From contig JAAOMT010000372.1 in assembly GCA_016748015.1 (NCBI GenBank), positions 799,400 to 863,399 of the forward strand: a stretch of 64,000 bases of DNA, in the 5' to 3' direction. Origin of the DNA: Geosiphon pyriformis. Lineage: Eukaryota > Glomeromycota > Glomeromycetes > Archaeosporales > Geosiphonaceae. Shown here piece by piece: positions 21,162 through 33,111 of this stretch; the first letter of the stretch is position 1; every line of letters begins with the position of its first letter. The notes under the pieces were generated by a model, which saw only the letters and a list, made by a program, of their open reading frames with translations, did no database searches and had not been told where the DNA came from. A program made the position numbers and the translations under genes.

Positions 21162-21812
21162 GTATATACAGATGTCAGGTTTTTTGTCAATTTGGTTCTT
21201 AAGAAAGCTATTTTGAACAAGCAGTTTCTTTATCTAGTGTTAGCTGTATTACAATCCATTATTAGTTATAGGACTCAGTTTAGCTTTGTTTCTAAGAATG
21301 TGTGTACAAAGTGGGATACATTGATTAGGAGAGAGTTGAGACTTAAGACTGGTCTTCCGAAAGACTTTTCCAATGAGGCTCTTCACCATCTTTTATTGTA
21401 TAGCTTGAAATCTTTTGAGCAGTTGCAGACTAAGTGCAAAGTGGCTTTTGTGTTGTGTTTTTCAAATGCTAGTGATGTTTTTGGTCACTTGTTCAATCAT
21501 AGGTCTCTGGATTTTCAGGTTTTGGGTTGGTCACTTATTAACCCTTTATGTTATCTAATTAGGTTGCATATCAGTCTGGTCAATAATTTTTTGGCAGGTG
21601 TCATTAGGATTTTTTTGGACTATGACATGTCTCTTGACAATTTTTCTGTTTTTGTGTTCTACTTTCTTGGTGGAACACTAATATCTACAGTTCTGGGCAC
21701 TTTTTTGTTTTATAATGTTTCTTTTTTTCTCAAAAAGTTTGAAGTTGTCTTTGCCAAGCAGTTATATACCAAAAAAGATTTAATTTTCAATTGGAAAACC
21801 TTCCATTGTTAG
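21162..21812 (+). pseudogene. LINE B ORF2, RT thumb/connection part
   Basis: An open stretch in the same frame as the part before Gypsy-1. It contains SYRTQFSFVSKNVCTKWDTLIRRELRLKTGLPKDF and LYSLKSFEQLQTK (as separate blocks), parallel to LINE A 4,070-4,230. It ends with a stop at 21,810. It is the C-terminal side of the reverse transcriptase and cannot be expressed with its N-terminal half because of Gypsy-1. Confidence 0.8.
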
Positions 21813-23229
21813 AAGAGACTCAATCTGAAGGGCTCTGTTCCTCATTGGTTCACTTTGGTTTGTGACTTTTTGGATCAATCTTTTATTTCTGAAAATTTGT
21901 GTGTTGAAGATTCGCAGATTATGGATGTTTGCAGTTTGGGTGCAGTCTCCAGATTGGGCCAGTGTCTCTCTTCTGTAAATATAAGAGTTATTAATGTTTA
22001 TACTGATGGATCATTAAGAGATTTAGGTTCATGTGAAATAAAGTGTGGTGCTGCTGCTTACTTCTCAGATTTAGATCTGGATATTGGTGCTAAAGTTGGT
22101 GGATTGGTATTCTTGACTATGACAGAACTGCAGACAATTGCTTTGGAGTGTGTTTTTTCTGACAGTTCAGTGGTGATTTATTTAGACAGTCAGGCTGTCT
22201 TGGATGCATGTGTAACTGAATCTGCTTTGGTGTCTCCAGATTTCCACAACCACTGCTGGATGGAATGGCATGGCATTGTTAATTTGATTAGGAGAAAGCA
22301 GCTTAATGTTTCTTGGCATAAGATGAAAGGACATTCAGGTGTTATAGGTAATGAGTGTGCTAATGAGTTAGCCAGTCTGGCTGCGAACTTTTCTTTGGCA
22401 CTTCCTGTTTTGGTTAAGGAGAGATTTATCAAGACTGGCAGGGTGGTGGTGTCTAGGAACATTTATCATTTTGCTTATGAGATTTTCAGGTCTGTTAATT
22501 ATGTTTGTTAGAAGGTTGGTCTTGGTTTCGATGTTATTGATGATAGTTTACTTGGTAATGTGGACTGGTTTTGTATTGCTGTGGTATAACACCCTGACTC
22601 TCATATGATGACTGGCTTTACCAGTAAATCTATGAGTAGTTTGTGCTCTTATTTTTTAAAGACCCTCCACTACTGTCTCCTGGTTGCTGTATGGAAGCAT
22701 TTGTATAATAAGATCTATCTGAGTGTCTTGTGTCTGTACTGTGGTGAAGTAAAAAGTTCCGACCACTCCTTTGTTTGTGTATTTGACTCAAAGCATTCTC
22801 AGGTCTTATCTGGCCAAGTGGCATTATGTTTCTGAATTGGGCTTACATTCATCTTGTGTTTTACAAATGCTCTTTTTGTGCACATTTGATGATATGTTGT
22901 ATACTACTGTGGGCAAAAGCTTTGTGTTCAGAGATTGGGTTCAGGAAGCTTCATCCATTCTGGGTAATGCCAAGGTTGCGAAAAAGTTTATTGTTGATTT
23001 TGTTCGAGAATTGGGTGCTGCTCACCACATAAATATTTGGTTGGTTAGAGCTAAATATCAGGCTTTAATGGAAAAAGGCAGTTTAATTCCACTTGATGAT
23101 TCTGTGTATTCTGTAATTCGTGGTTTATTATGTATGTTTTCTGCTGAAGTAATTAGGTTGCTTGGGATTGCTGAAGCAGTTAGTGTTTGCTTTGGTTTTT
23201 GTAAACATTGCTGTTTTTTTCTAATATAG
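21813..23229 (+). pseudogene. LINE B ORF2, RNase H and C-terminal Cys/His region
   Basis: The open frame 21,855-22,511 holds a complete-looking RNase H type I: NVYTDGSLRD (first Asp, about 22,000), MTELQTIAL (Glu, about 22,122), YLDSQAVLDA (Asp, about 22,180) and KMKGHSGVIGNECANELA (about 22,322). It is followed by VCLYC-type Cys/His motif LCLYCGEVKSSDHSFVC (about 22,730-22,780), resembling the zf-RVT motif at the end of many LINE RTs, and then by a frame change at about 22,770; the tail reads to 23,229. Stops lie at 22,509 and about 22,587. RNase H is the best preserved catalytic domain of this copy. Confidence 0.82.
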
Positions 23230-23300
23230 ATGGTATGATTTCAGTTCTAATAGATTCATAGTGTTGTTTTGATTGGTCCAAGTGGCTAATTATGTGTTTT

Positions 23301-23799
23301 AACACAACAAAAATACAATATTTACAAATAATTTAATTGTTATTTATATATAAGTTCAGTAAATACTTAATTTTTAAAATAAATACTAAATAGAAAAATA
23401 CAAAATTAATAATACTGTTTAAAATAAAACATAAATAATTAATTAGAATAAGATTAAAAATTATTTTAATATTTTAAAAAATAAAATAATAAATTACATA
23501 ATTAATAAAATTTATTATTTTAGTTATATATATATATTTAATAAAAATTAAAGTTTACAAAAATAATTTTAAATATAAATTTTGTAAATAATATTAATTA
23601 AAATAAAACAGTTTTGATTTAATATTTTAATTGACATTTTGGTTTTGGTTTTATAAATGTTAATATTATAATATTTAAAATTTATATTATCAAAAAAGTT
23701 TATAATAGATTATTAATTATTAAATACAAAAAAAAATATAATATAAATTATATAAGTATTGCTTATATTAAGTATAATATTTTAAATTTATTAAATTAC
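23301..23799. other. AT-rich spacer between LINE B and Gypsy-2
   Basis: More than 85% A/T by eye, with no reading frame or motif supported. It ends in the 4-bp target duplication of Gypsy-2. Confidence 0.6.
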
Positions 23800-23803
23800 A
23801 TGT
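23800..23803. repeat. Target-site duplication ATGT, left of Gypsy-2
   Basis: ATGT directly abuts the TGTTAC start of the Gypsy-2 5' LTR and is repeated exactly at 43,995-43,998 after the far end of its 3' LTR. Confidence 0.8.
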
Positions 23804-24724
23804 TGTTACTCATAAAAAAAAAACAGATATAGAGAAAATAGTAGACCAATAAGTGAATAGTATTTAGCACATGAGCACATTGTAGCAATATAAAGCAATA
23901 ACAAAAATCACAGCACATTGCTCAGCAATGTGGAACAATATTAGAAAGCATAACACATTGCTCAGCAATGTGGAGCAATGTTAGAAAATTAAGGCACATT
24001 GTTCAGCAATATGAGCATTGCTCAAGAAATCATAGCACATTGCTCAGGAATGTGAGCAATCTTGTAAAACATCAATTATATATATATAGTAGTAACATTA
24101 GAAGTAGAAAGAACAGAATCCTTTAATTAAAGATCTTTCAGTTTAGATTTTATCTAAGCAACTTTCCAAATTCACAAATATCAATAAATAATTATTCTTT
24201 ATCTTAAATCTCTTCTTCATTATCAACACTTCATGTTGATAGTAATTAATACTTAAACTACACTGAAACAATAGCTCTTGATTATGGCTATTGATGGGAA
24301 ACTAACTTGCAATTGTTTTTGCTTATTTCTTTATTTTCTTTTATTTTCTTTTATTTTCTTTTATTATTTTTTTTATTATTTCTTTGGTTTTATTAAATTG
24401 ATTAAGGATTAAGCACTAAAATACAGACGTCATAGGGACTGGTAAAAGACCCATAAAACAAGAATAGAATACTCATAGATTTGAAAATAGCTTACCAAGA
24501 GGATTATCAGCCACCATGCTGAGAAAAAAATTTGACAAAACTGTGGTTTTGGGAAGCTATGGATAAAACTATTAATTAAAATTTCTGTTTATTATACAAA
24601 GAACTCTGCAACAAAACCTTCAGATAAACCACACTTTCAGATATTATCAACATCAACAAATCAATTGAGCACCAAGTTACAGGTTTGTTATTTGCTTTGA
24701 GACTTCAAATAAACACTTATAACA
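23804..24724 (+). repeat. Gypsy-2 5' LTR
   Basis: It begins TGTTACTCAT and ends TATAACA. Its U3 differs from Gypsy-1: about 23,876-24,065 holds several copies of an imperfect palindrome CATTGCTCAGCAATG at roughly 50-60 bp spacing. Farther in lie a C/T tract (about 24,325-24,390), GACGTCA (about 24,426) and a Kozak-like GCCACCATG at about 24,510. Confidence 0.93.
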
Positions 24725-24786
24725 TTTAGTATTTCCTGTGAAGTATAATCTTACAGAGAACCAGCACCAACAGCAATCATCCAAAA

Positions 24787-26560
24787 GTGGCAAAATCAGA
24801 AAACATAGGAGCAAACCATTTAGAATTCACCAAATCCTTGTTTCAACAGTACAGCCAACAATTAGGATTAAACAATAACTTTTTTCCAGCAGAATCAGCC
24901 TTCAATTTCTATGTTAATGACAAAATCACAGACTGCTTAGAAGGAACAGTTAACATTAAATCCACAAGAGAAAATTTTTATACAGAATTATTTCAACATA
25001 CCAGTTTACCAAGAAATTATAGTTTCACACCAATCATCAGGGAAATCAATTAAACCATTGAAAGATACACACAACAACAATTCCCAATTACCTATGCAGA
25101 CAAAAAAAAGGGAAGAATACAAACACCAGCAGTGACACCAAAACAAATACAACCACCTACTTGAAAGAAAACCAGAGTTGAATCACCAACAAATCCATTA
25201 TACCATTACACTCCAGGAAGTGCTATCAACATCTCATCAACAAACATGTCCACATCACACGTGACATTAACATTTGAATGACTCTTATTTCAAAGTAAAC
25301 AAAAAAAAGCAGAATTACTAAGAACCTACAATGATTATTTTGAAGAATTTAAATCATGATCACCAATGCCATCAGAATTCCAATCACCACCACCTCAACC
25401 AGATTTTGGAAACACAAGTCTCTGGGAGATAACGGAATCAGAAAAGGAAGAAAAAAAAGAAGCTGAAAATCAGGAATTTACTTACCAGAATCCAATTACA
25501 GAAAATCCAGAAATAGAAACCCTGAATATTCAAACCCAGCAAACTCCGAATAATCTAAACCCCAAGTTAATTAATCAAAAAAACATACTTCCAGTAATCA
25601 TTATTGATCAGCCACCAATTGTACTAATATTGAAACCAATTCCACCACAGCCACCACAGCAATCTATTCAACCACCACTACAACAACCACAACAACTGAT
25701 TCAACCGCTACAACCACAATTTCAACAACTTCCACAACAATAAATCATAGCACTAATAGTATATGTTCTTATTGCCAAACTTGAAAAATTTACCAGCAAA
25801 GAGAATAACACTCAAGTGTGACTAAACAATGTGGAGAAAGCCATTGCAGCCAATAGATAGGATAACACCAGAGTCATGCAAGCCATTCCCTATTTTCTCC
25901 AAGATACAGCTGACTTATGGTATTAAAGCTTGGTTAACAAACTCCAAGATTTCAATGCATTTAAGCTTGCATTCCTACAATACTTCAGCAATAATAATAG
26001 TATTAATCGGCTAGCAAACACTTTTACCACTATCAAACAAGAGGAAAATGAAGCAGTCATTACTTACCTAGAATGCTTCCATAGAAATCTGCACCAAATT
26101 CAAGCAATCCAAGCTGACTATTTTACAGTGCCACAAATACTAAACCAATTTATTAGAGGTCTGTACAGTAGCATCTTCCAATGCATATGCCCAATACATC
26201 CAGTAGACCTTCAAGCCATAGTTACCAATGCCTAAGATTTTGAAGCAACTAAACTCAAAGCTAATCATGCCCAAGCCATGAATCTAGTAATGAACGGATC
26301 ATCTAAATTGGATTCCAAATTAAAACAATTCAGTAACTCAATTAATCAGAAATTAGAGGAATACTTAGCTGACAATCACACAATTTATTAATCTCCTCAA
26401 TGATGCAATATTCAAGAAAATGCAAATTGTTTCTAGAATTAATCGCATCTATCTTCCTCGACCAATTAACAGTGACAGCAGGAAATGCGTGTTTACCACT
26501 ACTGTGGTAAACAAAAACATTTAAGAATTGACTGTAGGTTAAGAATAGATAACCAATGAT
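24787..26560 (+). pseudogene. Gypsy-2 gag, broken
   Basis: It begins at KSENIGANHLEF, parallel to the other two copies, again without an ATG (codon GTG at 24,787). An open N-terminal part runs to 25,053, a Pro/Gln-rich linker is open at 25,366-25,743, and a gag-like domain is open at 25,930-26,235 (FLQYFSNNNSINRLANTF). The zinc knuckle near 26,490-26,540 reads YHYCGKQKHLRIDC, having lost its first Cys. The frame is the same throughout, with many stops, so the protein cannot be made. Confidence 0.8.
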
Positions 26561-27480
26561 TGGAAAATCAATATCAAAACCCCGATCACTGGTTTCCAAC
26601 TTCAAGTTATCAATCCAACTCAGCACCATATCAACTGACTTATCTGCCAATGATGCAACTGCTAATATATCAACTATCTGTATATCAACCTCCAGTCTAT
26701 TAACCACAGCCACCAGTAATATATTAACCACTGCAGCCACAAATTGTTTATCAGACACCTGCAGTTCAAACACTGCCATCAAACCCAGCTCAAATAACAT
26801 CAGAAAACTCCAGATCAAGAGTTATCCAAAACTGGAAATTGGCAATGGTTGTTTACTAACTGATTCCCAGTTTATCTAACCAGCCATCAGAATCACGACA
26901 GTGGAATTCAGGAACTTGGTATACCCAAGACTGGAGTTTTCAGAACTATTTAAGTTTCCTGGTTACTCCAAAAGATGCCCAACCCAATAATCTGGAAACC
27001 AACTAACAATCAACACTTATCAACAATATCCCACCAGCAACTATTTCCAATGACAAATTTTTAGCAGCTATTTTTCTTTTTGAATTTGAGAAAATCATAC
27101 ACATTCCATTATTCAGTGGAGCCACTCTTGACACCAAACCAATTATCATCATGTACACTAATGTAAAGGTTGATAGTCATGCCATTAAACTAATACTAGA
27201 CAGCAGATTAGCTGGTAGCATCATTACACAACAACTTATAAACCAATTAGGTCACCAAGTTGATCACACTGCTAGTGCTCGTATAATCACCACTGATGAG
27301 ACAACCAAAACTCCTATTGGCAAAATTGATGACTTCTCTTTTGAAGTCAATGGCATCATCATTCCCATTAGAGTTCTAGTAATAGAAGCAACTTAATATC
27401 AGGCATTAGTAGGAAATGATTAATTATCTAAAACCAATGCCATACTTAATTGGACGATGCAAGAGCTTCAACTCAGCCAA
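26561..27480 (+). pseudogene. Gypsy-2 aspartic protease region, broken
   Basis: A Tyr/Gln-rich tail leads to a retropepsin-like segment open at 27,151-27,396. The active-site triad reads DSR (LILDSRLAGSIIT) instead of Asp-Ser-Gly, so it should be inactive. Flanking blocks ARIITTDETTKTPIGKI and the flap region are recognisable against Gypsy-1. Stops lie at 27,394 and around 27,421. Confidence 0.78.
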
Positions 27481-28535
27481 AATGGCCAGCACACATGAGT
27501 ATTTGCTATGTGTGAACACTTCAAACCCATCACTATGCCATCAGCCCCACTTATCAAATTTGAAAAAGAAAAAGAGAAACCTACCTGGAAAGCCTACCAA
27601 GTCTCTTAGACCAATGAAGACCACAACAAACTACCACCAATACTTTCTTGGAACAATAATAGAAAGAGAAAAAAAAAAAAAGAACTTACCTAAAACGCCA
27701 ACCAAGACTGGAAAACTAACAACAAAAACGAACTACCAACTTGGAAATGGGAAAAAACCAACAAAAAAAAAGGAAAAAGGGAAGAAGAAGATCTAACCAA
27801 AGGAACCACCACCACAAAAGAAATAACTAGTGGCTGGAAAAAAGAATACTCATGGGAACTGATAAAAGAGCCATTATATATACCTCTCAAATGCAAAGAC
27901 TGTGGAAAAAAACTTTCTTTCATGAGAGCTTAGGTGGCACCAGATGAAAACTACTGGATATGCACACATTATTACTGTAAGCCATGCCATAGAAAACGAT
28001 ATGGATACCCAAAATGTTAAAAAAAGTGGAACAATGAACCATGTCTTACTTGTGGTGAACAGTTGCTCAATAAAGAAATGTGGAATGACATTTCTGGATA
28101 AAGAGGAATGTGCAATGCATTATGCCAATACATGATCCTCATCAGCAATTGGGTAAGTCATGGAATGCCTATTATGGCATTTTGGCACCAAGCAATCAAT
28201 TACTTGGATGGGTATTCACATAACAAGAACAAAATTTGGTGTATGGCCAATGCCAAAATCAAAGGAGCCATGCCCAGTGAAATCTTAGAGATCAAGAACA
28301 ACCCACCAGAACCAGTTAACATTGTCTTCATCCCAAACCCAGATGTTTTTTTCGACATAAAGACAGGTCCAGAGAAGTTTCATGAGCACTACTAGAACTT
28401 AGCACCCATCAGAAAAGAACAAGAACAATGCTTAGAAAAAATAAACACCCAATTATGTGACCACTGTTTGATTCCATGTAACTTTCAATATTGTAATGAG
28501 TGTAATCTCATTTACAATCCACCAACATGCATGAT
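27481..28535 (+). pseudogene. Gypsy-2 charged linker and cysteine-rich module, broken
   Basis: A Lys/Glu/Thr-rich linker is followed by the module shared with Gypsy-1 and Gypsy-3: KCKDCGKKLSFM (about 27,893), YYCKPCHRKRYG (about 27,972), PCLTCGEQLL (about 28,038), MCNALCQYMILI (about 28,108), then LCDHCLIPCNF and CNECNLIYNPPTC (about 28,455-28,530). CDTSC of the other copies reads CNALC here. Stops interrupt it at about 27,931, 28,018 and 28,099. Function is unknown; zinc binding is inferred from cysteine spacing. Confidence 0.65.
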
Positions 28536-29610
28536 CTACACAATTTCCAAAGAGGAAGAACCAATCAACAACTGCACATCAGAATCAGAATCAATTTTCA
28601 ATCCCAATTCAAACTCCAACAATAATGATGATGAAAATAATGGTTCCAGCTCCACTCAAAATAGCAACAATTTTAACTCAGATTCAAACTTTAATTCAAA
28701 CCTTGAAACATATATCGCACTTTTTAATCTTATCAAGGAACAAGAACTGAAATAGTTCAGCGATAATAATGAAGATATCATGCTTGAATGCATGCATGAT
28801 ACTAATGCAGAGTTTGACTTGAGATATTCAAGAAAAGATCTCATCAAATTGGAACCACATTTATGCACTTGTATTGATCTAAAAATAGCACTAGAAATTC
28901 TAGCAACAACAATAGTTCAACTAGCATCCAAGAGTAGTTTAGCAAAAAAGGAGATCAACATCAGAGAAGAAATAATTGATACAAGATATGTAAGAAATAT
29001 CATTGCTATGCTACAAAATGACTCAGAAAAAACATATGTCATAGATCTAAATGAAAAGATAGCACAGGCAATATTCTTATCTCTGGTAAAAATAGCTTAG
29101 TTAGTGCCAGTGAAAAACAGAGAAGAATTAGGGATTACAGCTAGAAGAATACAGAGATTTGGATCAATGGAGAGAATAGATGTACCAGTTAATATGGCAA
29201 AAAAAAAAGTTATTGACAAAGAAGAAATTATCTCAACCTGTTAATCAATTTCTATTTTATCATATGACCAATATATGTTAGTCATAAAAAGAGAAGTAAA
29301 GAATCAAGCTTAGTTGTTTAAAGCAGAAGCCACCATTTGTGAATCAAGAGAGATTAGACTCACTAATCTTTACATATTAGCCAAAAGCCCCAAAAATATC
29401 AAAATTCTCATCTACAACACAACGGGAAATGTCATTGAAATACCAAAGGAAACTATCATTGAATATTTAACCACCAAAGTTGAGGATTAACCACCAAACC
29501 ACATTTCAGATTTTCCACAACTGTGCAAATATGTGGATATCACATCATAAACAATCTACAAACAAGAAGAATATTATCTGCTCCAGCCAAAACAATTGAA
29601 ACAGATGAAT
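28536..29610 (+). pseudogene. Gypsy-2 dUTPase and linker, decayed
   Basis: The dUTPase segment (open 28,780-29,100) is recognisable but degraded. Motif 1 is AEFDLRY for AGFDLRY, motif 2 SKSSLA for SRSSLA, motif 3 EIIDTRYVRNI for GIIDAGYVGNI; motif 4 EKIAQAIFLSL is near intact; motif 5 reads ARRIQRFGS. Most changes are Gly to Glu or Arg, i.e. G-to-A transitions. It is followed by the same beta-rich linker with several stops. It is probably inactive. Confidence 0.8.
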
Positions 29611-31005
29611 TTAGGGAACTTAGACCCACTTCAATGAATGCAACTGAAGATGTTACTCAATAATTTCAATGACATTTTTGCCAGTGAAAATGAATTTGGC
29701 AGAACCAACATAATCCAGCATCAGATTAAGACTAGAGATGCAATGTCAATTAAACAAAGAGCATACAGAGTACCACTAGCCAGCCATGAGATCATTTGTC
29801 AAGAAATCAATCAGATGCTTGACAACAGGCTAATTCAGCCATCAATGAGTCCATGATTATTACCAATAGTACTAGTTCGAAAGAAGAATAGAAAAATTCG
29901 TTTTTGTGTAGATTATTGAAAGTTGAATGGAATAACCAAAGGAGATAGCTATCCAACTCCAAAAATCCAAGAACTATTTGACACTTTTGGAGGAAATAAA
30001 TGGTTCTCAACACTGGATTTAGATAGTGGTTACTGACAAGTAGCCATGGATCCAGCTGACAAAGAAAAAACAGCATTTACTACAAAGGAAGGAAATTTTG
30101 AGTTTGAAGTCATGCTATTTGGCTTGATGAATGTTCCAGCCATATTCCAATGGCTTATGGAAATTGTCTATATTAGACTACTATGGAAATCAGTAGTCAT
30201 ATACTTGGATGACATCAATGTGTTCTCAAAAACATTCAATGATCATCTGCATCATTTCCAACAAGTATTCAAAAGGTTAAAAAGAGCTGGATTGAAACTA
30301 AATACAACCAAATGTTTTTTTGGAAAAACTGAACTCAAATTTTTGGGACATGTGATAAGCAAAGATGGAATCAAAACAGATCCAGACAAGATTAAAGTAG
30401 TAAAGAACTTTCTAGTACCAACCAATCTAACAAAACTAAGAGCATTTTTGGGATTTGCAGACTATTATTGCCGCTTTATCAAGGACTTTTCTAAACTAGC
30501 TCAGCCATTCTACCATCTACAAACCAAGAATGTGAAGTATGAATGGACCAAAGCTCAACAAGAAGTGTTTGACATATTAAGAAGAAAACTTATCCAAGCT
30601 TCAGTATTGATGTATTCAGATCACAGCAAACCATTCATAATTACCACCAATGCATCAGGCCAAGCATTGGGAGCAGTACTATCACAAAGAGGATCAAATA
30701 GAAGAAAACATTCAGTAGCTTATGCCAGTAGAAGCTTAAGTCCAGCTGAAAAAAATTATAGAACTCTAGCATTAGAGTATTTAGCTATCTATTAAGCCAT
30801 CACCAAATAGAAAGAATACTTGAGCCAAAAGTTTGATGTTTATACTGATTACAAAGGATTGACTTCAATTCAGAAACAAAAATTTGGAGATAATTGTCAT
30901 GTGAAATGAGAAATAGTACTATTACTATATACATTTACAGTACACTATAAAAAGGGAAAAGACAATGGAAATGTTGACGAATTGTCGCGAATGAGACAAA
31001 TCTAA
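29611..31005 (+). pseudogene. Gypsy-2 reverse transcriptase and RNase H, broken
   Basis: RT starts near 29,638 (FNDIFASENEFGRTNIIQHQ). Stops fall at about 29,854 and 29,917 and at Trp of the LDLDSGYW block (30,034, TGA). The stretch 30,046-30,795 is open for 249 codons and keeps the catalytic YLDD (about 30,200), LNTTKCFFGKTELKFLGHV and RNase H blocks (ITTNASGQALGAVLSQR, with Asn replacing the first Asp). It ends with TAA 30,793 at a Trp codon that is TGA in Gypsy-1 and still TGG in Gypsy-3. RT residues here are better kept than in Gypsy-1. Confidence 0.87.
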
Positions 31006-32400
31006 AAACATTTTAACTCAAAAATATAACAAAAAATGAATATACAAAAATATCAACAACTCCAACATTATATAAATACTCAACTGTTTAAGAAAAAACT
31101 ATCTCAAAAGGAACAAAACAACATAAAACAACAATCAAAATATTTTATCAACCACCAAAATATACTGTACCAGAAAAACAAAAAGAACCCAGATCAACCA
31201 ATCAGAGTAATTACAGAACCAGAAAAAGAGACAATATTGTTCAACATGCACTCAGATCCAACAGCAGGACATTTTCATAAAAAAGCAACCATGAAAAAAA
31301 CCAGAAAGAGATACTATTGGCCATCAATGTATCCAGACATCATTTAATATGTTCAAAATTGTAATGCTTGCCAAAGAAGAGGAGAAGTGAGACCAAATGA
31401 ACCATTAAGACTAATCAAAGTGGGACAACCATTTGATCAAATTGGAATTAATCTAATTAGACCATTAACACTCACCAGCAGAGGCAACAAATATATTGTA
31501 GTAGCCATAGACTATTTTACAAAATGGCTGAAAGCAAAAGCCATTCAAAGAGCAGATACAAAATTTGTTGTCAAATTTGTTCATCAAGATTTAATTTGTT
31601 AACATGGATGTCCAAAAAAACTATTATCAGATCAAAGAACTCACTTTGTAAATAGAACATTAGCAAAATTAAGTCAAAGATTTGGAATAAAAAGACCATT
31701 ATCATCACCATACCATCCATAAACAAATAAGTTAGTTAAAAAGTTTAACAGAATATTGTGTAAAACAATCACCAAAATCAGTCAAAAAAACCAAAATGAA
31801 TAGAATTTGTTTATACCATCAGTATTATTTGCTTATCGAACAATGAGACAAGATACTACACAAGCAACACCATTTGAATTAGTATATGGTAGAACAGCAA
31901 CATTATCAGTTCAACACATATTTAACTAAACCAATAACAAAAGCTAATTTCCAAGAAACATTGTTGAGAAGAACATATAACTTAATAGAAACACTAGAAA
32001 ACAGATAACAAAAAGCAGTTGATAACATTCAAAAGTCTCAAGAAAAGCAAAAAGAATAACACAATAACCAATTACCAAATAAACCAGTTGAATTTAAGAT
32101 TGGAGACAAAGTACTTCTATATCGTACCAAAGTGAAAAAACAATGGAGTAGAAAATTTGACTCCAAATAAGACAGACCATTTTACATAGAAAAAATTCTA
32201 GGAAATAGAGCTTATAAATTAAGATAGGACAACAAAATATTAGCCAAAGCAGCATATAGTAATCAACTGAAACTATATCACCAAATAGTATTATCATCTA
32301 CCAATAATATTTCACAATTGAGAGTACAATGAATACTAATCCAACCAGATGAAATTCCACGAGATCTAGAACCAATCATAATTATCAGACTAAACATGTA
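31006..32400 (+). pseudogene. Gypsy-2 integrase, broken and frameshifted
   Basis: The HHCC finger (MHSDPTAGHFHKKA, NCNACQRRGE) and the core are recognisable. The first Asp motif reads IGINLIRPL, with Asp replaced by Asn; the second is LLSDQRTHFVN; the Glu motif reads VKKFNRIL, so the DDE triad is lost. Stops are frequent after 31,602, and an 11-base deletion relative to Gypsy-1 at about 31,910 shifts the frame. The C-terminal SH3-like part is still visible to about 32,290. Confidence 0.82.
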
Positions 32401-32429
32401 AAATCAAACAATAAAAAGAGTATATAAAG

Positions 32430-33097
32430 ACACAGTATATGCAACAAAAGCAACCAAGAAAAATGAAAATACCAGATCATATTCACATTATAGCTCAACA
32501 ATTATTCCAGGCCTTAAGTCAACAACCTTTAGACATAGAAATTATCATTAACAACCAAACAAATTGCTATCAAAACACTAAAAGAAAAACAAAAAATACA
32601 CCATATTAGCAATTACCAAAAAATGATAAAAACTGGTTAGATAACATAATAGAAAAAGTAAAAAACACTTTTGGAAAAATACCTATTATGGCACCAACAG
32701 AAGAACTTACAAAAGAGAATTAGAAGCAATAGACAGAACAATTTCCAATATCATATTGCTACTACCAGTTAGGTCAGAAGTTGAATATTCAGAAGTTGTA
32801 TATCAACAAATTCAAGAGAATATTTAACCAAAACATAATACAGCAAATTGAAAAATTTATTGGAAAGAAGACAAACTCAACACTACATGTAAGAACAATT
32901 TATCAACTACACAACATATTTCAGAACTATCCAGAAATACTGTTACACTCTGACATGGAAACCATAACCATTAACCAATGGGGAAGAATGAATAATATAC
33001 AAGTAGAAGATATGAAAAATAAAGTCAAACAAACAATACTAAAAAAAAAGTATTAGAGCTAATTCAGAATGAAGATTTCAACAGAACTCAATATTAA
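32430..33097 (+). pseudogene. Gypsy-2 pol C-terminal extension, broken
   Basis: This is the counterpart of Gypsy-1 19,591-20,278 (about 225 codons), with an open piece at 32,781-33,056 (NIQKLYINKFKRIFNQNIIQ, YQLHNIFQNYPEILLHSD). It ends Gln-Tyr-TAA at 33,097, against the polypurine tract. It is more diverged than the enzymatic domains. No known domain was recognised. Confidence 0.65.
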
Positions 33098-33111
33098 AAA
33101 GGAGGAGATAA

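Larger units (their letters stand above)
21162..23300 (+). mobile_element. LINE B, 3' part (continues after Gypsy-1)
   Basis: This resumes the LINE B reverse transcriptase frame with VLKKAILNKQFLYLVLAVLQ, matching LINE A at about 3,992-4,050. It runs through RNase H and the C-terminal Cys/His motif to a 3' UTR that shares GTTTTGATTGG with LINE A. The 3' end after about 23,300 blends into AT-rich DNA and no clear poly(A) tail is present. Confidence 0.88.

Noticed and set aside
23876-24065. Regularly spaced palindromic repeats resembling a CRISPR array
   Set aside because: They lie in the U3 of an LTR, recur in the partner LTR, have no unique spacers of constant length, and the genome is eukaryotic.
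24505-24560. Kozak-like GCCACCATG in the Gypsy-2 5' LTR as the gag start
   Set aside because: The frame stops after 16 codons, and the ATG is not kept in Gypsy-1 or Gypsy-3.
30046-30795. 249-codon open frame as a functional host gene
   Set aside because: It is the RT/RNase H part of Gypsy-2, flanked by in-frame stops and continuing homology on both sides.
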